Position numbers and translations under genes: made by a program. The notes below the pieces were generated by a model, which ran no database searches, was not told the DNA's origin, and saw only the letters and a list, made by a program, of their open reading frames with translations. DNA of 64,000 nt from Paeniglutamicibacter psychrophenolicus. GTDB lineage: Bacteria > Actinomycetota > Actinomycetes > Actinomycetales > Micrococcaceae. The stretch spans positions 3,514,443-3,578,442 of the forward strand of contig NZ_JAGIOE010000001.1 in NCBI RefSeq assembly GCF_017876575.1, read 5' to 3'. Shown here in pieces: positions 32,601 through 42,820 of the stretch (its first letter is position 1; each line of letters begins with the position of its first letter).

Positions 32601-32949
32601 TGGCCAGGGCCGCAAGGGCCCCGTGGTCCTGGCCCGATCCGGTTTCCGCGCCGCTTCCGGACAGGCCCGCGTTCATGAGCTGCCCGCGCAGCTTCTCCTT
32701 GGACCCCAGCCCTGCATGCCGTGCCGCGAATTGGGTGCCCCAGACGGCGCCGGCGCGCAGCAGCGCCCCGGCAAGTCCCAGGACAAGCAGCCTTTGCACA
32801 TCGGCGGTGCCGGTGCCGGCCAGCTGGGCGATTGCCGTGGCAAGGGCATCGGCGAGCAGGATCAGCCCGACCGCCTTGAGCGCTGCCAGCCCGGCGAGCA
32901 GCGCCAACACGATACGTGATCCGGTTCCTGCGGGCAGTACGGGTTTCAT
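29611..32949 (-). CDS. cydDC: Fused CydD-CydC thiol reductant ABC exporter
   Basis: One 1112-residue protein carries both halves of the heterodimeric ABC exporter that moves reducing thiols (cysteine or glutathione in E. coli) out of the cytoplasm. It is needed to assemble cytochrome bd. Half 1 (CydD-like, about residues 1-530) has six membrane segments, Walker A GASGTGKST, signature SPGELRRVAVA and Walker B LVLADEPTAHLD. Half 2 (CydC-like) repeats the pattern with GESGSGKST, LSGGQRQRLAVARAL and LLLDEPTAHLG. The halves are joined by a Pro/Arg-rich linker near residue 530. The gene follows cydB by 25 nt and belongs to the cydAB operon. In mycothiol-containing bacteria the exported thiol is not established. 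Confidence 0.93.
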   Translation of the reverse strand: MKPVLPAGTGSRIVLALLAGLAALKAVGLILLADALATAIAQLAGTGTADVQRLLVLGLAGALLRAGAVWGTQFAARHAGLGSKEKLRGQLMNAGLSGSGAETGSGQDHGALAALASRGLDGLDNYYTKYLPAVVAAMVIPVMVVARVLVADWVSALVIVLTLPLVPVFMILIGLHTVERVKAAAAGLDRLSNQLLELAQGLPALIGLRRAKGKGRALAQVSEGYRESSMKTLRTAFLSGLALELIATISVAVVAVFIGVRLVYGHMGLEAGLLALVLAPEAYLPLRELGAAYHASEDGVEALERSERFIAGGTPEPASGATRCPSATNVLEIRNLTVRHPGRTEPVLENLDLELGRGRVHVLDGASGTGKSTLLHAVLGQLAASGVEGSIAVRPERTAWISQHPRFTEETVRGEIMLHAGSMLDEAGLATVCGEANIAHLAERRLVDCSPGELRRVAVARVLARVATDPDVELVLADEPTAHLDEVSAARIRAALARLSIGCALLVATHDRALAASLRGQDAPAAASRPGPRTGSQSPRPGAPEVRRDQAPAAKRTLSHWNLLRSLPWFRGGLGLGLLLAVLAALFGVGLTGISGWLIVTASHQPPMLHLMVAIVGVRTFGIGRSVLRYAEQLKIHDAVLRFSGNLRQRLWDALVAQPKMWGGLTRSGAALGHLVAEVDEVRDAVPRVLVPPVAGVATWVVVSIGIGFWAPQALWLSLGLGVLAFVALPLAVLAAEKRTTIAVSEHRIWLGFRVPTLLRAAPDLRANHAAGTALAQFAGEDAKATASLRATARGAGLAQGGAALLSAVAAVLAVAVTTGGGEAAAVAGLLLLALGEPIANTATSVQQLPQLDDVLKRVWTNIEAAPAHVPPADDRAPRQDGTGETGMGIRLSNVSAGWDDDLPVIEHADIEVEAGRWVGLTGESGSGKSTILATFLGALPPLGGTVQVKHRGGQWMDAAPADLAAVSWCPQEAHLFDSSVRSNLCLGRGLEDQPGDGELVAVLEQVGLGRWLEALPGGLGGRIGSGGHHLSGGQRQRLAVARALVARSAVLLLDEPTAHLGADEAVELMADLRGALRDHAVLVVTHDASIAALTDHVVDLAELKAGVPVGV

Positions 32950-32974
32950 GGTGTGGGTCTTCTCCTGCCGGTGG

Positions 32975-33997
32975 TCAGACGATCGGGGTCACGGGGTGGG
33001 CCTCGGGGATGTGGGCCTCGCTGATGCGCTTGCGGAACACCCAGTAGGTCCAGCCCTGGTAGGCCAGCACCAGCGGCAGCCCGAACGCCGCCACGATGCT
33101 CATGAGCTTGAGCGTGTAGGGGCTGGAGGATGCGTTGGTGACGGTCAGGTTGTAGGCGGCGTCGATGGTGGAGGGCAGCACGTTGGGGTAGGCGGCCGTG
33201 AAGATCGCCGCCACCCCGGCCAGCAGGAAGATGCCCATCCCGATGAAGGCCAGGCCCTCGTTGGTCTTGCGGGCATGGATCCAGGCGAACACCAGTGCGC
33301 ACACGGCCAGCCCCAGCGGGGCCAGGGCCGTGGCGCTGTGGTTCAGCAGCACCACGGCCACCGCCCACCCGGCCAGCGGCAACAACGCCACCGGCAGCCA
33401 GCGGGCCAGGATCCGGGCGGCGCGCGTGCGGATTTCCCCGTCGGTCTTCAACCCCAGGAACGCCAGGCCCTGGACCAGGCAGAAGGCGACGACCCCGATC
33501 CCGCCCAGGACCGCATACATGTTGAACCAGGCGAAGGGGCCGCCGACGCGGTCGCCGTTGGCGTTCAGCGGCAGCCCGGTGGTGCTCAGCGCGAGCATCG
33601 CCCCGACACCGAACGCCGCGGTGAAGGAGCCGAGGCAGATCGCCCAGTCCCAGGCGTTGCGCGCGATGCGGGTGTGGGCCTTGCCGCGGTATTCGAAGGC
33701 CACGGCACGGAAGATCAACGCCACGAGCACCAGCACCAGCGGGACGTAGAGGGCGGAGAAAAGCGAGGCATACCAGTACGGGAACGCGGCGAAGGTCGCG
33801 GCGCCGGCGGTGATCAGCCACACCTCGTTGCCGTCCCAGACCGGCCCGATGGTGTTGAGCAGCACGCGGCGTTGCTGCTCGTTCCGGGCGAAGGTCTTCA
33901 TGAGCATGCCCACGCCCAGGTCGAAGCCCTCGAGGAAGAGGTAGCCGGCCCAGAGCACGGCTATCAGGATGAACCACAAGGTGGGAAGGAATTCCAC
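32975..33997 (-). CDS. cydB: Cytochrome bd quinol oxidase subunit II
   Basis: This is the second subunit of the high-affinity terminal oxidase that reduces O2 with quinol electrons. The 340-residue product starts MEFLPTLWFILIAVLW and has about nine hydrophobic segments. The family stretches FEGFDLGVGML and DGNEVWLI are present near the N-terminus. It lies 31 nt downstream of cydA and 25 nt upstream of cydDC in one operon. Confidence 0.96.
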   Translation of the reverse strand: MEFLPTLWFILIAVLWAGYLFLEGFDLGVGMLMKTFARNEQQRRVLLNTIGPVWDGNEVWLITAGAATFAAFPYWYASLFSALYVPLVLVLVALIFRAVAFEYRGKAHTRIARNAWDWAICLGSFTAAFGVGAMLALSTTGLPLNANGDRVGGPFAWFNMYAVLGGIGVVAFCLVQGLAFLGLKTDGEIRTRAARILARWLPVALLPLAGWAVAVVLLNHSATALAPLGLAVCALVFAWIHARKTNEGLAFIGMGIFLLAGVAAIFTAAYPNVLPSTIDAAYNLTVTNASSSPYTLKLMSIVAAFGLPLVLAYQGWTYWVFRKRISEAHIPEAHPVTPIV

Positions 33998-34028
33998 GGA
34001 AAAGTGTCCTAACTCGTTGGTCGGCTGG

Positions 34029-35603
34029 TCAGTAGGCGAAGGACAGCACGTCGGTGTCCGTCTGGCCGTCGTCGGGGTGGTCGTGCAGTTCGGGCATGGC
34101 CGATCCGGTGCCGCCGCGCACGTACCGGGTGAGCAGGACGACCTCGACCACCAGCAGGACCGCGTAGATCAGCGTGAGGACGATCAGCGAGAAGAGCATC
34201 TCCCCGGCGCTGACTCCCGGGGAGACTGCGGCGGCGGTGAACATGAACACCTGGTCGATGCCCTCGAAGCTCGGGTTGGGTGCCACCACGAAGGGCTGGC
34301 GGCCCATCTCGGTGAAGATCCAGCCGGCGGAGTTTGCCCCGAAGGGTGCCAGCATCCCGAAGAGCGCAAGCCGGGAGATCCATTTGCTGTGCGGAACGGT
34401 TCCCTTGCGGGTCAGCCACAGGGCCACTGCGGCGGCTACCGCCGACAGTCCGCCGAGGGTGATCATCAGGCGGAAGCCCCAGTAGGTGACTTCCATGACC
34501 GGCAGGTAGTTGATTTCGGTTCCTGCGCGCTCGCCGTAGATCGGGTTGTCGGGCAGGTGGGTCCCGTATTTTTCCTGGTATTCGGGCAGCAGGGTGTTGA
34601 CGCCCTTGACCTCGGTGGTGAAGTTGTCGTGCGCAAGGAAGGAGAGCAGCCCCGGGATCTCAAAGACCCCGACCACGTCGTCGCAGGTTGTTGCTCCGCC
34701 GCTGCGCAGGTCCCCGATGGACAGCAGGGAGAATCCGGTGCCGTCGTGGCATGCGGCCTCGGCCGCCGCCATCTTCATGGGCTGCTGCTGGATCATCAGC
34801 TGGGCCTGCGCGTGTCCGGAGAGGGCGACACCCGCAAAGGCCACCATGGCAACGACCGCGCCGATGCGCAGTGACTTGATCCAGACCGTGTAATCGGTCT
34901 TGTCGCGGTTCCTGCCCAGGGTTGCGGATTCCCCCACCACGACCCTTCCGTCGGCATCGACGGTGTCGATCCCTGATTGGCGGCGCTTGTACAGGTGGTA
35001 CCAGGAGATGCCCAGCAGGAACCCGCCGGCCACCGCGAAGGCCCCGAAGATGGTGTGCGGGAAGGTGACCAGGGCGGTGTTGTTGGTGAACACGGCCCAG
35101 GCGTCGGTCATCACTGCCCGGCCGTTGACCATTTCGGTGCCCACCGGGTGCTGCATCCAGGAGTTGGCCACCAGGATGAAGTAGGCCGAGAAGATGCTGG
35201 CCAGCGAGGCGATCCAGATGGCGGCCAGGTGGATGCGCCTGGGCAACCTGTCCCAGCCGAAGATCCAGAGCCCGAGGAAGGTTGATTCGACGAAGAATGC
35301 CAGCAGGGCCTCCATGGCCAGCGGTGCGCCAAAGACGTCCCCGACGAAGCGGCTGTATTCGCTCCATGCCATGCCGAACTGGAATTCCTGGACGATGCCG
35401 GTGGCCACGCCCATGATGAAGTTGATGAGGAAGAGCTTTCCCCAGAACTTGGTCATGCGCAGGTACTCCTCCTTGCCGGTGCGGTGCCAAGCGGTCTGCA
35501 GCACCGCAACCACCAGGCCCAGGCCAATGGTGAGTGGAACCATCAGGAAGTGATAAACGGTGGTGATACCAAATTGCCATCTGGCAATTTCCAGTGCATC
35601 CAT
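34029..35603 (-). CDS. cydA: Cytochrome bd quinol oxidase subunit I
   Basis: This is the haem-bearing subunit (b558, b595, d) of cytochrome bd oxidase, used at low oxygen or when the main oxidase is inhibited. The 524-residue product has nine predicted membrane segments. The N-terminal WQFGITTVYHFLMVPLTIG contains the conserved His of the family, and GRQPF is the well-known motif in the last third. ATG 35603 opens the cydA-cydB-cydDC operon. Two dyads lie 56-94 nt upstream, beside a divergent BlaI-type repressor gene, so repression by that protein is a strong possibility. No Rex-type operator is evident. Confidence 0.96.
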   Translation of the reverse strand: MDALEIARWQFGITTVYHFLMVPLTIGLGLVVAVLQTAWHRTGKEEYLRMTKFWGKLFLINFIMGVATGIVQEFQFGMAWSEYSRFVGDVFGAPLAMEALLAFFVESTFLGLWIFGWDRLPRRIHLAAIWIASLASIFSAYFILVANSWMQHPVGTEMVNGRAVMTDAWAVFTNNTALVTFPHTIFGAFAVAGGFLLGISWYHLYKRRQSGIDTVDADGRVVVGESATLGRNRDKTDYTVWIKSLRIGAVVAMVAFAGVALSGHAQAQLMIQQQPMKMAAAEAACHDGTGFSLLSIGDLRSGGATTCDDVVGVFEIPGLLSFLAHDNFTTEVKGVNTLLPEYQEKYGTHLPDNPIYGERAGTEINYLPVMEVTYWGFRLMITLGGLSAVAAAVALWLTRKGTVPHSKWISRLALFGMLAPFGANSAGWIFTEMGRQPFVVAPNPSFEGIDQVFMFTAAAVSPGVSAGEMLFSLIVLTLIYAVLLVVEVVLLTRYVRGGTGSAMPELHDHPDDGQTDTDVLSFAY

Positions 35604-35658
35604 GCCAAACCCTTCAATGCAGAAATTCGCGGGCGCAGCGTCGGCCCGCCGCCACGAG

Positions 35659-35697
35659 TTCTACGCATCGTAGAACTCGTTTCTACCCACTGTAGAA
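35659..35697. promoter_or_regulatory. Two TTCTAC-N5-GTAGAA dyads, putative BlaI-type operators in front of cydA
   Basis: Dyad 1 spans 35659-35675 (spacer GCATC) and dyad 2 spans 35681-35697 (spacer CCACT). Both share the same six-base arms, and their centres are 22 bp apart, about two helical turns. They lie 56-94 nt before cydA and 111-149 nt before the divergent blaI-like gene. BlaI/MecI/CopY repressors bind short dyads with TAC/GTA cores as dimers, which makes the neighbouring regulator the natural candidate. Confidence 0.75.
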
Positions 35698-35807
35698 CAT
35701 TTGGGCCGGACGCGGTAAACTGGTGCATAACGGGAAGCGCCGATGGCACCGACCGTCGGCCCCTGCGTTAGCTGCACGGGGCCTGGAATACTTTGTAAGG
35801 AATTAGA

Positions 35808-36182
35808 TTGGCCACTCTTGGCGACCTTGAACGCGCAGTAATGGATCTACTTTGGGATGCCGAAACCCCGCTCACGGCCAATGAACTTCGCGACCTGCTT
35901 GCGGCGCCCGGCGGCGTCGACAGCAAGGAACTTGCCGTGACCACCGTCCTGACGGTTCTGGCCCGGCTGGAAAAGAAGGGCCTGGTGGCGCGCGAACGCG
36001 ACATCCGCCCGCACCGCTACACCTCGGTGACAAGCCGCGAGGAACACACCGTGTCCCTGATGAACGAAGCACTGGGTACCGTGCTGGATCGCGAAGCCGT
36101 GCTGGCTCGCTTCATCGGCGGCATCTCCGCCGAGGAAGCCCAGTCCCTGCGCCTGCTCCTCGATACCCCGCGTAACGCCTAG
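35808..36182 (+). CDS. BlaI/MecI/CopY-family transcriptional repressor
   Basis: The 124-residue winged-helix protein matches the penicillinase-repressor family: LGDLERAVMDLLWDAETPLTA (helix 1 and turn), then TTVLTVLARLEKKGLVARERD as recognition helix and wing. A C-terminal dimerisation helix with LARFIGGISAEEAQSL completes it. The start is TTG 35808, preceded by a clear AAGGA; the frame has no better start. The next gene encodes an M56 protease, the usual partner that cleaves such repressors. In M. tuberculosis the equivalent pair is Rv1846c/Rv1845c. Here it is divergent from cydABDC, whose promoter contains two fitting dyads. Confidence 0.9.
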   Translation: MATLGDLERAVMDLLWDAETPLTANELRDLLAAPGGVDSKELAVTTVLTVLARLEKKGLVARERDIRPHRYTSVTSREEHTVSLMNEALGTVLDREAVLARFIGGISAEEAQSLRLLLDTPRNA

Positions 36183-36206
36183 CGACGATCGGCACGGTCA
36201 CCGAAC

Positions 36207-37169
36207 GTGCTGCTGACGTCCTATCTCCTGGCGGGATTGGCCCTGCTTCTTGCATGGCCGATACCCGTCGCGCTTTCGCGCGCCCATTGGACCGCCAGAT
36301 CCCCCTTTGCCGCGATGGTCGTATGGCAGGCCATCGCCCTGGCCGGTGGACTGTCGATGATCGGCGCGCTTCTTTTCTGGGGCCTCGATCCGCTGGGCGA
36401 CACCCTGATCGGAGCGCTCCGCGGCGGGCTCCGGCTCGTCCTGGGTGATCCGGAGGCCAACTCCCCCGGCACCATCCACATCTTTGCGCTGAGCACCGCG
36501 GCCCTACTGGGTTTCCACCTGGTCCTCACCCTGATCCGGGCGGCCTGGCGCATCACGCGCCAACGGGCCCGGCACCGGCACATCCTCTCGCTGCTCACCG
36601 AGGAATCCGCCGGCAATCCCGGCACGCTGGTCCTTGACCACGAGACCCCCATCGCCTATTGCCTGCCGGGCTTCACCGGCTCGGTCACGGTGCTCTCCCG
36701 CGGCCTGGTCAAGCGTCTGAGCCCCGATGAGCTTCGCGCGGTCCTCGCCCATGAAAAGGCGCATCTGGAACAACGCCACGACCTGCTCCTGCTGGCCTTC
36801 GCCTCGTGGAACGACGCCCTGCCCTGGCTCCCGACCTCGAAGCTGTCGCTTGCCGCCGTCCAGGAGCTGGTCGAGATGCTTGCCGACGACGCCGCACTGC
36901 GCGAGGTCACGGCCCCTGTGCTGTTGCGGGCCCTGCTCACGGTTGCCACAGGCGCCCTGGGCGAGCCATCCGGCAAGTCCCCGGCCCCCCTGCCGGCCGC
37001 CGGAACCGGCGGCGCCCCGACCGAGGAGCTATCCTCGCATCGCCTGCGCCGCCTGCTGACTCCCAAGCCCCCGCTGCCTGCGGCCATGCGCGCCACGATC
37101 CTTGCGGCGGCGCTGCTGCTCCTGGCCCTGCCGACCACCATGCTGGTGGCACCGGGTCTCTTCAGCTGA
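36207..37169 (+). CDS. M56-family (BlaR1-like) membrane metalloprotease
   Basis: The 320-residue membrane protein has N-terminal hydrophobic segments (about residues 2-22, 34-58 and 92-112). The zinc-protease motif HEKAH is at residues 182-186, with a downstream Glu in ELVEMLADDAA as likely third ligand, and there is one membrane segment at the C-terminus. Unlike BlaR1 it has no extracellular penicillin-binding sensor domain, as in mycobacterial BlaR. What it senses is therefore unknown. GTG at 36207 is 24 nt after the blaI stop, so the pair is an operon. It presumably inactivates the repressor by cleavage. Confidence 0.87.
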   Translation: MLLTSYLLAGLALLLAWPIPVALSRAHWTARSPFAAMVVWQAIALAGGLSMIGALLFWGLDPLGDTLIGALRGGLRLVLGDPEANSPGTIHIFALSTAALLGFHLVLTLIRAAWRITRQRARHRHILSLLTEESAGNPGTLVLDHETPIAYCLPGFTGSVTVLSRGLVKRLSPDELRAVLAHEKAHLEQRHDLLLLAFASWNDALPWLPTSKLSLAAVQELVEMLADDAALREVTAPVLLRALLTVATGALGEPSGKSPAPLPAAGTGGAPTEELSSHRLRRLLTPKPPLPAAMRATILAAALLLLALPTTMLVAPGLFS

Positions 37170-37205
37170 CCGCTCGGACACCCGATTCCCCACCCCGGCC
37201 GTTAA

Positions 37206-37250
37206 GCAAAGGTCGGCGGGTTCCCCCGAAGGGAACCCGCCGACCTTTGC
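37206..37250. terminator. Bidirectional terminator between the M56 gene and parE
   Basis: A perfect 20-bp inverted repeat (37206-37225 with 37231-37250) encloses a CCGAA loop. It is the strongest hairpin in the window and serves two convergent genes. Confidence 0.92.
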
Positions 37251-37259
37251 GTGTCGCCC

Positions 37260-39365
37260 TTAGGCGTCGATGCGATCGCGTTCGAGGCGTTCGGCACCGG
37301 AGATGATGAACTCCTTGCGCGGCGCAACATCCGAACCCATCAGCAGGTCAAAGACCCGCTCGGCCGATTCCGCATGCTCCAGCCCCACCCGGCGCAGCGT
37401 CCGGTGGCGTGGATCCATGGTCGTTTCCGCCAGCTGGTCCGCGTCCATCTCGCCCAGTCCCTTGTAGCGCTGGATCGGTTCCTTGTAGCGCTTGCCGGCC
37501 TTTTCCAGGGCGGCCAGAACCTCGTGCAGCTCGTTCTCCGAATAGGTGTACACCATCTCGTTGTCCTTGGCACCGTGGTTGATGACCTCGACCCGGTGCA
37601 GCGGCGGCACGGCCGCGTAGACCCGCCCGGCCTCGACCATGGGGCGCATGTAGCGGAAGAACAGGGTCAGCAGCAACGTGCGGATGTGCGCGCCGTCGAC
37701 GTCGGCATCGGTCATCAACACGACCTTGCCGTAGCGAGCCGCGGATATGTCGAAGCTTCGTCCCGAGCCGGCCCCCACGACCTGGATCAGGGCCGCACAT
37801 TCGGCATTGGATAGCATGTCTGCAACCGAGGCCTTTTGCACGTTGAGGATCTTGCCGCGGATCGGCAGCAGCGCCTGGAAGTCCGAGGAACGCGCCAGCC
37901 GGGCGGTGCCCAATGCGCTGTCACCCTCGACGATGAACAGTTCGGTCTTCTCGGTGTCGGTGCTGCGGCAATCGGCCAGCTTGGTGGGAAGCGAGGAGGT
38001 TTCCAGGGCGTTCTTGCGCCGCTGGGTTTCCTTGTGGACGCGCGCGGAGATGCGCGACTTCATTTCGCTGACGACCTTTTCCAGGAGCATCGCCGCCTGG
38101 GTCTTGTCGCCCTTGGCGGTAGAGTTCAGCTTTGCCGCAAGGCTCTTCTCCACGACCTTGGCCACGATCTGGCGCACCGCGGAGGTGCCAAGGATTTCCT
38201 TGGTCTGCCCCTCGAACTGCGGTTCGGCCAGGCGAACGGTCAGCACTGCGGTGAGCCCGGCACCGACGTCGTCCTTCTCGATCTTGTCGTTGCCGGCCTT
38301 GAGCTTGCGGGCGTTGGTTTCGATGACCTTGCGGAAGGTTTTCAGCAGGGCCTGCTCGAAGCCAGTCTGGTGGGTGCCGCCCTTGGGCGTGGAGATGATG
38401 TTCACAAAGGAGCGCAGGGAGGTCTCGTAGCCGATCCCCCAGCGCAGGGCGATGTCGACCTCGCAGGTGCGCTCGACCTCGGTGATCCGGCTGTGGCCGG
38501 ACTCGTCAATGACGGGCACCGATTCCTTGAACGTCCCCGAACCGTGGAAACGCCAGATGTCGGTGACCGCCGCGTCGTTGGCCAGGTATTCAACGAACTC
38601 GGAAATCCCGCCGTCGTGCTGGAAGACCTCCTCGTAGGGGCCGTCCGCACCCAGGGTGTCGGCCAGGCCGCGCTCGTCGCGCAGCGTGATCTTCAGGCCC
38701 GGCACCAGGAAGGACGTCTGGCGGGCGCGGGCCTGCAGCTCGGTGTAGGAGAACTTGGCATCGGGCGTGAAGATTTGCCGGTCGGCCCAGTACCGTACGC
38801 GGGTTCCGGTGACCCCGCGCTTGGCCTTGCCCACCACGTCGAGGACCGAGGCCGTGGAAAACGGCTCGAAGATCGTATCGGGCTTGGGCTTGCCCGAGTC
38901 GGTGAAGCGGCCGGGCTCGCCGCGGCGGAACTGCATCCCGTAGGTCTTGCCGCCGCGGTCCACCTCGACGTCCAGACGCGCCGAAAGCGCGTTGACCACG
39001 GAGGCGCCCACGCCGTGCAGGCCGCCGGAAGCGGTGTAGGAGCCTCCGCCGAACTTGCCGCCGGCGTGGAGCTTGGTGAAGACGACCTCGACCCCGGAGA
39101 GCCCGGTCTTCGGTTCGATGTCCACGGGGATGCCGCGGCCGTCATCGTGGATCTCCACCGAACCGTCCGGGTGCAGGAGGACCTTGATGGACTGGCCGTG
39201 GCCGGCGAGGGCCTCATCGACGGAGTTGTCGATGATTTCCCACAGGCAGTGCATGAGTCCACGAGAGTCGGTGGATCCGATGTACATGCCCGGACGTTTG
39301 CGAACCGCCTCGAGACCTTCCAGGACGGATAGGTGTCGGGCGTTGTAGTCAGCGCTTTTGGCCAC
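37260..39365 (-). CDS. parE: DNA topoisomerase IV subunit B
   Basis: This is the ATPase subunit of topoisomerase IV and partner of ParC (26255-28912). The 701-residue product has the GHKL ATPase motifs [21 protein letters not shown] and [14 protein letters not shown], and a transducer domain. Its TOPRIM domain carries EGDSALGTA and DADVDGAHI for Mg2+. The GTG start at 39365 follows GAGGAG. It is about 60-100 residues longer than E. coli ParE, in the range of actinobacterial proteins. A second gyrB elsewhere is assumed, because this copy is not beside recF or gyrA. Confidence 0.92.
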   Translation of the reverse strand: MAKSADYNARHLSVLEGLEAVRKRPGMYIGSTDSRGLMHCLWEIIDNSVDEALAGHGQSIKVLLHPDGSVEIHDDGRGIPVDIEPKTGLSGVEVVFTKLHAGGKFGGGSYTASGGLHGVGASVVNALSARLDVEVDRGGKTYGMQFRRGEPGRFTDSGKPKPDTIFEPFSTASVLDVVGKAKRGVTGTRVRYWADRQIFTPDAKFSYTELQARARQTSFLVPGLKITLRDERGLADTLGADGPYEEVFQHDGGISEFVEYLANDAAVTDIWRFHGSGTFKESVPVIDESGHSRITEVERTCEVDIALRWGIGYETSLRSFVNIISTPKGGTHQTGFEQALLKTFRKVIETNARKLKAGNDKIEKDDVGAGLTAVLTVRLAEPQFEGQTKEILGTSAVRQIVAKVVEKSLAAKLNSTAKGDKTQAAMLLEKVVSEMKSRISARVHKETQRRKNALETSSLPTKLADCRSTDTEKTELFIVEGDSALGTARLARSSDFQALLPIRGKILNVQKASVADMLSNAECAALIQVVGAGSGRSFDISAARYGKVVLMTDADVDGAHIRTLLLTLFFRYMRPMVEAGRVYAAVPPLHRVEVINHGAKDNEMVYTYSENELHEVLAALEKAGKRYKEPIQRYKGLGEMDADQLAETTMDPRHRTLRRVGLEHAESAERVFDLLMGSDVAPRKEFIISGAERLERDRIDA

Positions 39366-39563
39366 GGTTGTTAAAACTCCTCAAATCGTCGGAACGACGC
39401 TATCCACAATAGTCTCTGGCCCCGTCAATTCGCTGATGCGTGCCGCCAGTGAGCGGCAGCTCACCCCTCTCCGGGCTACGCGGTCAGCGAAAGCGCAATT
39501 ATTCAAGAAGAAAACGGCCGGATTGCTGGTTGTATTGGATACACATCGAATAAGGAGGTCATC

Positions 39564-39788
39564 ATGACAACGACGACGGTAACCCGAGAGCTGACTGCAC
39601 TCGATCGTTGCGACCGGTGCGGTGCACAGGCTTTCGTGCGCGCGGTATTGGAGACCTCCGGTGGTGAACTATTCTTCTGCGGACACCACGCACGCGCCGT
39701 GGAAGAAAAGTTGCGCCCCTTGACCAATGAATGGCAAGACGAAACGGCTCGCCTCTACGAGAAGCCCGTTTACGACGACGAGGACTAG
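39564..39788 (+). CDS. DUF7455 family small zinc-ribbon-like protein
   Basis: The 74-residue product has LDRCDRCGAQAFVRAV, then FFCGHHAR: a CxxC followed about 25 residues later by CxHH, which probably binds zinc. This matches a small actinobacterial family usually found between sigA and gyrB/parE, of unknown function. The ATG at 39564 has an almost perfect Shine-Dalgarno sequence (AAGGAGG at 39552-39558), suggesting high expression. Confidence 0.8.
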   Translation: MTTTTVTRELTALDRCDRCGAQAFVRAVLETSGGELFFCGHHARAVEEKLRPLTNEWQDETARLYEKPVYDDED

Positions 39789-39824
39789 TCGGGTCGCCGG
39801 CCACCGGCCGCATCGACCCCTTCG

Positions 39825-39855
39825 GCGGGACCCCGGCATCGAGCCGGGGTCCCGC
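39825..39855 (+). terminator. Terminator after the DUF7455 gene
   Basis: A 13-bp perfect stem (GCGGGACCCCGGC with its complement) around ATCGA, 37 nt after the stop codon. Confidence 0.8.
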
Positions 39856-39921
39856 TGGCGTTAAGCCGGAAGTCCCGTGTGCCAAGGACCTCGTGATCGG
39901 TGGCATCATCCGGGGAAAACA

Positions 39922-39971
39922 AAAGGTGCCGGTGTCGACCCAGCAACGCTGGATGCAACACCGGCACCTTT
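39922..39971 (-). terminator. Terminator after sigA
   Basis: Arms AAAGGTGCCGGTGT (39922-39935) and the exact complement (39958-39971) enclose a loop with a small inner CCAGC/GCTGG stem. It begins 22 nt after the sigA stop codon on the minus strand. Confidence 0.82.
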
Positions 39972-39992
39972 CCTGGCCCTCGGGCCGGGTTC

Positions 39993-41225
<1,233 letters not shown>

Positions 41226-41521
41226 GAAATACCTTTCTCACGGTTCGTCCGCGATGCCACCTACCGGTAACACCACTATGACCCTGTCAAGTCCGCGTCC
41301 CGCCGAATAGAGGCGAGTCGGGAATCAGGGTCCAGTAAATGGAACGCCTTTTTCCCGCCATTTGTTCCCATCGAGAACCTCGACGGTGTTGGCTTGAGAG
41401 CCATGGAGCACGAACCCAACCGGGTCTGTTGGTTAACAGTGTCTCACGTTTCGACCACCCGGGAATTCATTTGGCCCACGCGCCGGATGCAATTGCCCCG
41501 ACGGGCACCGGTCCGAGCATC

Positions 41522-42688
41522 TCACGCACTGAGCCGGCCTTCCAGGCGCAACCGCCAGGCACGCTGCGGATCCGCCACCCACCCCGGCATCTCGCCGGTT
41601 TCCAGCAATTTCTTCATGAGCAGTGCCAGCCGGTATTCCGGGTCCTTCTCGAGAGCCGTGGCAAAGAGCTTCAGCGCGGAGCTACCCTTGCCCTTGGCCC
41701 AATTGATCCAGCCCAGCAGGCACAGCAGCGCCGAGGTTTCCGTGCCTTCGGCGATTCCCAGCAGGTCCCGGCAGTAGTACCAGAGCCGATCGATCCGTTC
41801 CCAGTCCGGGGTGCAGGACGAGGTGCCCAGCAGGAAATCGGAGAAGTCCTGGGAGGCCGGCCCGAAGTCTTCGGCCCGGCTCACCTCCTTGAACGCCTCT
41901 ACGGCACGCACGGCGCCACGTCCGGCCAGGAAGGGAAGGATATCTCGGACCATCCGGTCGTTGAGCGACACCAGGAGCGAGGCGCAGAACGCCTCGTCGG
42001 TGCGCATCCTGCGTTCGGCGACCACGGGATCGGCCTCCAGCAGCTGGGCCCAGTCCCGGATCAGCGTTTCGCGCGGAACCTTTCCGTCGTACTCCTGGAC
42101 CAGGATCCCCGCGTACTGCCGGATGGTTGCCTTGTTGGACCACGGGGCCACTCCGCTGCCGTCCCAAATGGTTTCTTCGGGCGCCGATCCGGCCACGACC
42201 ATCCTCAGGTGGGTCTCGGTCAGTGCCAGGTCCGGCAGGTCAAAGCCCTCGGCCGGACAGCAGTTTTCACTGGCGCAGAAGTAGCTGTGCCAGCGCTTGG
42301 CGCCCACGTACCAGGCATCACGAACGCGGATTCCCGAGCGCACCAGGGCGGGGGCGAGCCATTGGACAAGATCGTGCCTGGGCAGCGAATCATGCCCGTC
42401 ACCCGGGGTTTGCCCCGTGTAGAGGGCCATGAACACCGCCGAGGCATCCGGGACCTTGTGCACCAGCTGGACCAGCTGCTCTGCCCATTGGACGGCTTGG
42501 TCCTGCCCGTTTTCGGGCCGCGGCAAGTCCACGCGCAGTGTCGCGGCCAGGCCCTGCCCCTGCATGATCAACAGGACCACCGCGTTGCGCGGGTAGAACC
42601 CCAGTGCGTGGGGAATGTATGCCAAGACCTCTTCGGGGCTGGCCAAGGAAAAGCTGGAAGCTGAAGGTGTAGTAGTCATGCACACCAT
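41522..42688 (-). CDS. DUF4192 domain-containing protein
   Basis: The 388-residue soluble protein shows the N-terminal signature of DUF4192 (ASPEEVLAYIPHALGFYPRNAVVLL), split here over two short elements. A C-terminal region with tetratricopeptide-like composition follows (LCLLGWINWAKGKGSSALKLFATALEKDPEYRLA). The function of the family is unknown. Start choice is uncertain: ATG 42688 lies 5 nt after GAGG, GTG 42685 and ATG 42679 also fit. The gene lies upstream of sigA on the same strand, with its own promoter likely on both sides. Confidence 0.78.
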   Translation of the reverse strand: MVCMTTTPSASSFSLASPEEVLAYIPHALGFYPRNAVVLLIMQGQGLAATLRVDLPRPENGQDQAVQWAEQLVQLVHKVPDASAVFMALYTGQTPGDGHDSLPRHDLVQWLAPALVRSGIRVRDAWYVGAKRWHSYFCASENCCPAEGFDLPDLALTETHLRMVVAGSAPEETIWDGSGVAPWSNKATIRQYAGILVQEYDGKVPRETLIRDWAQLLEADPVVAERRMRTDEAFCASLLVSLNDRMVRDILPFLAGRGAVRAVEAFKEVSRAEDFGPASQDFSDFLLGTSSCTPDWERIDRLWYYCRDLLGIAEGTETSALLCLLGWINWAKGKGSSALKLFATALEKDPEYRLALLMKKLLETGEMPGWVADPQRAWRLRLEGRLSA

Positions 42689-42820
42689 GCTTCCCTCGCG
42701 GTGCAGGGTTCGGCAGGGGGCATCCCGGCATCTGTGGATGCGGCCGTCCCGGGGCCCCTGCGGCATGTGCGGAACAGTCGGGGGACCGTCCGTTGGCGCC
42801 GGAGGGACCGCGTGGAGGTG

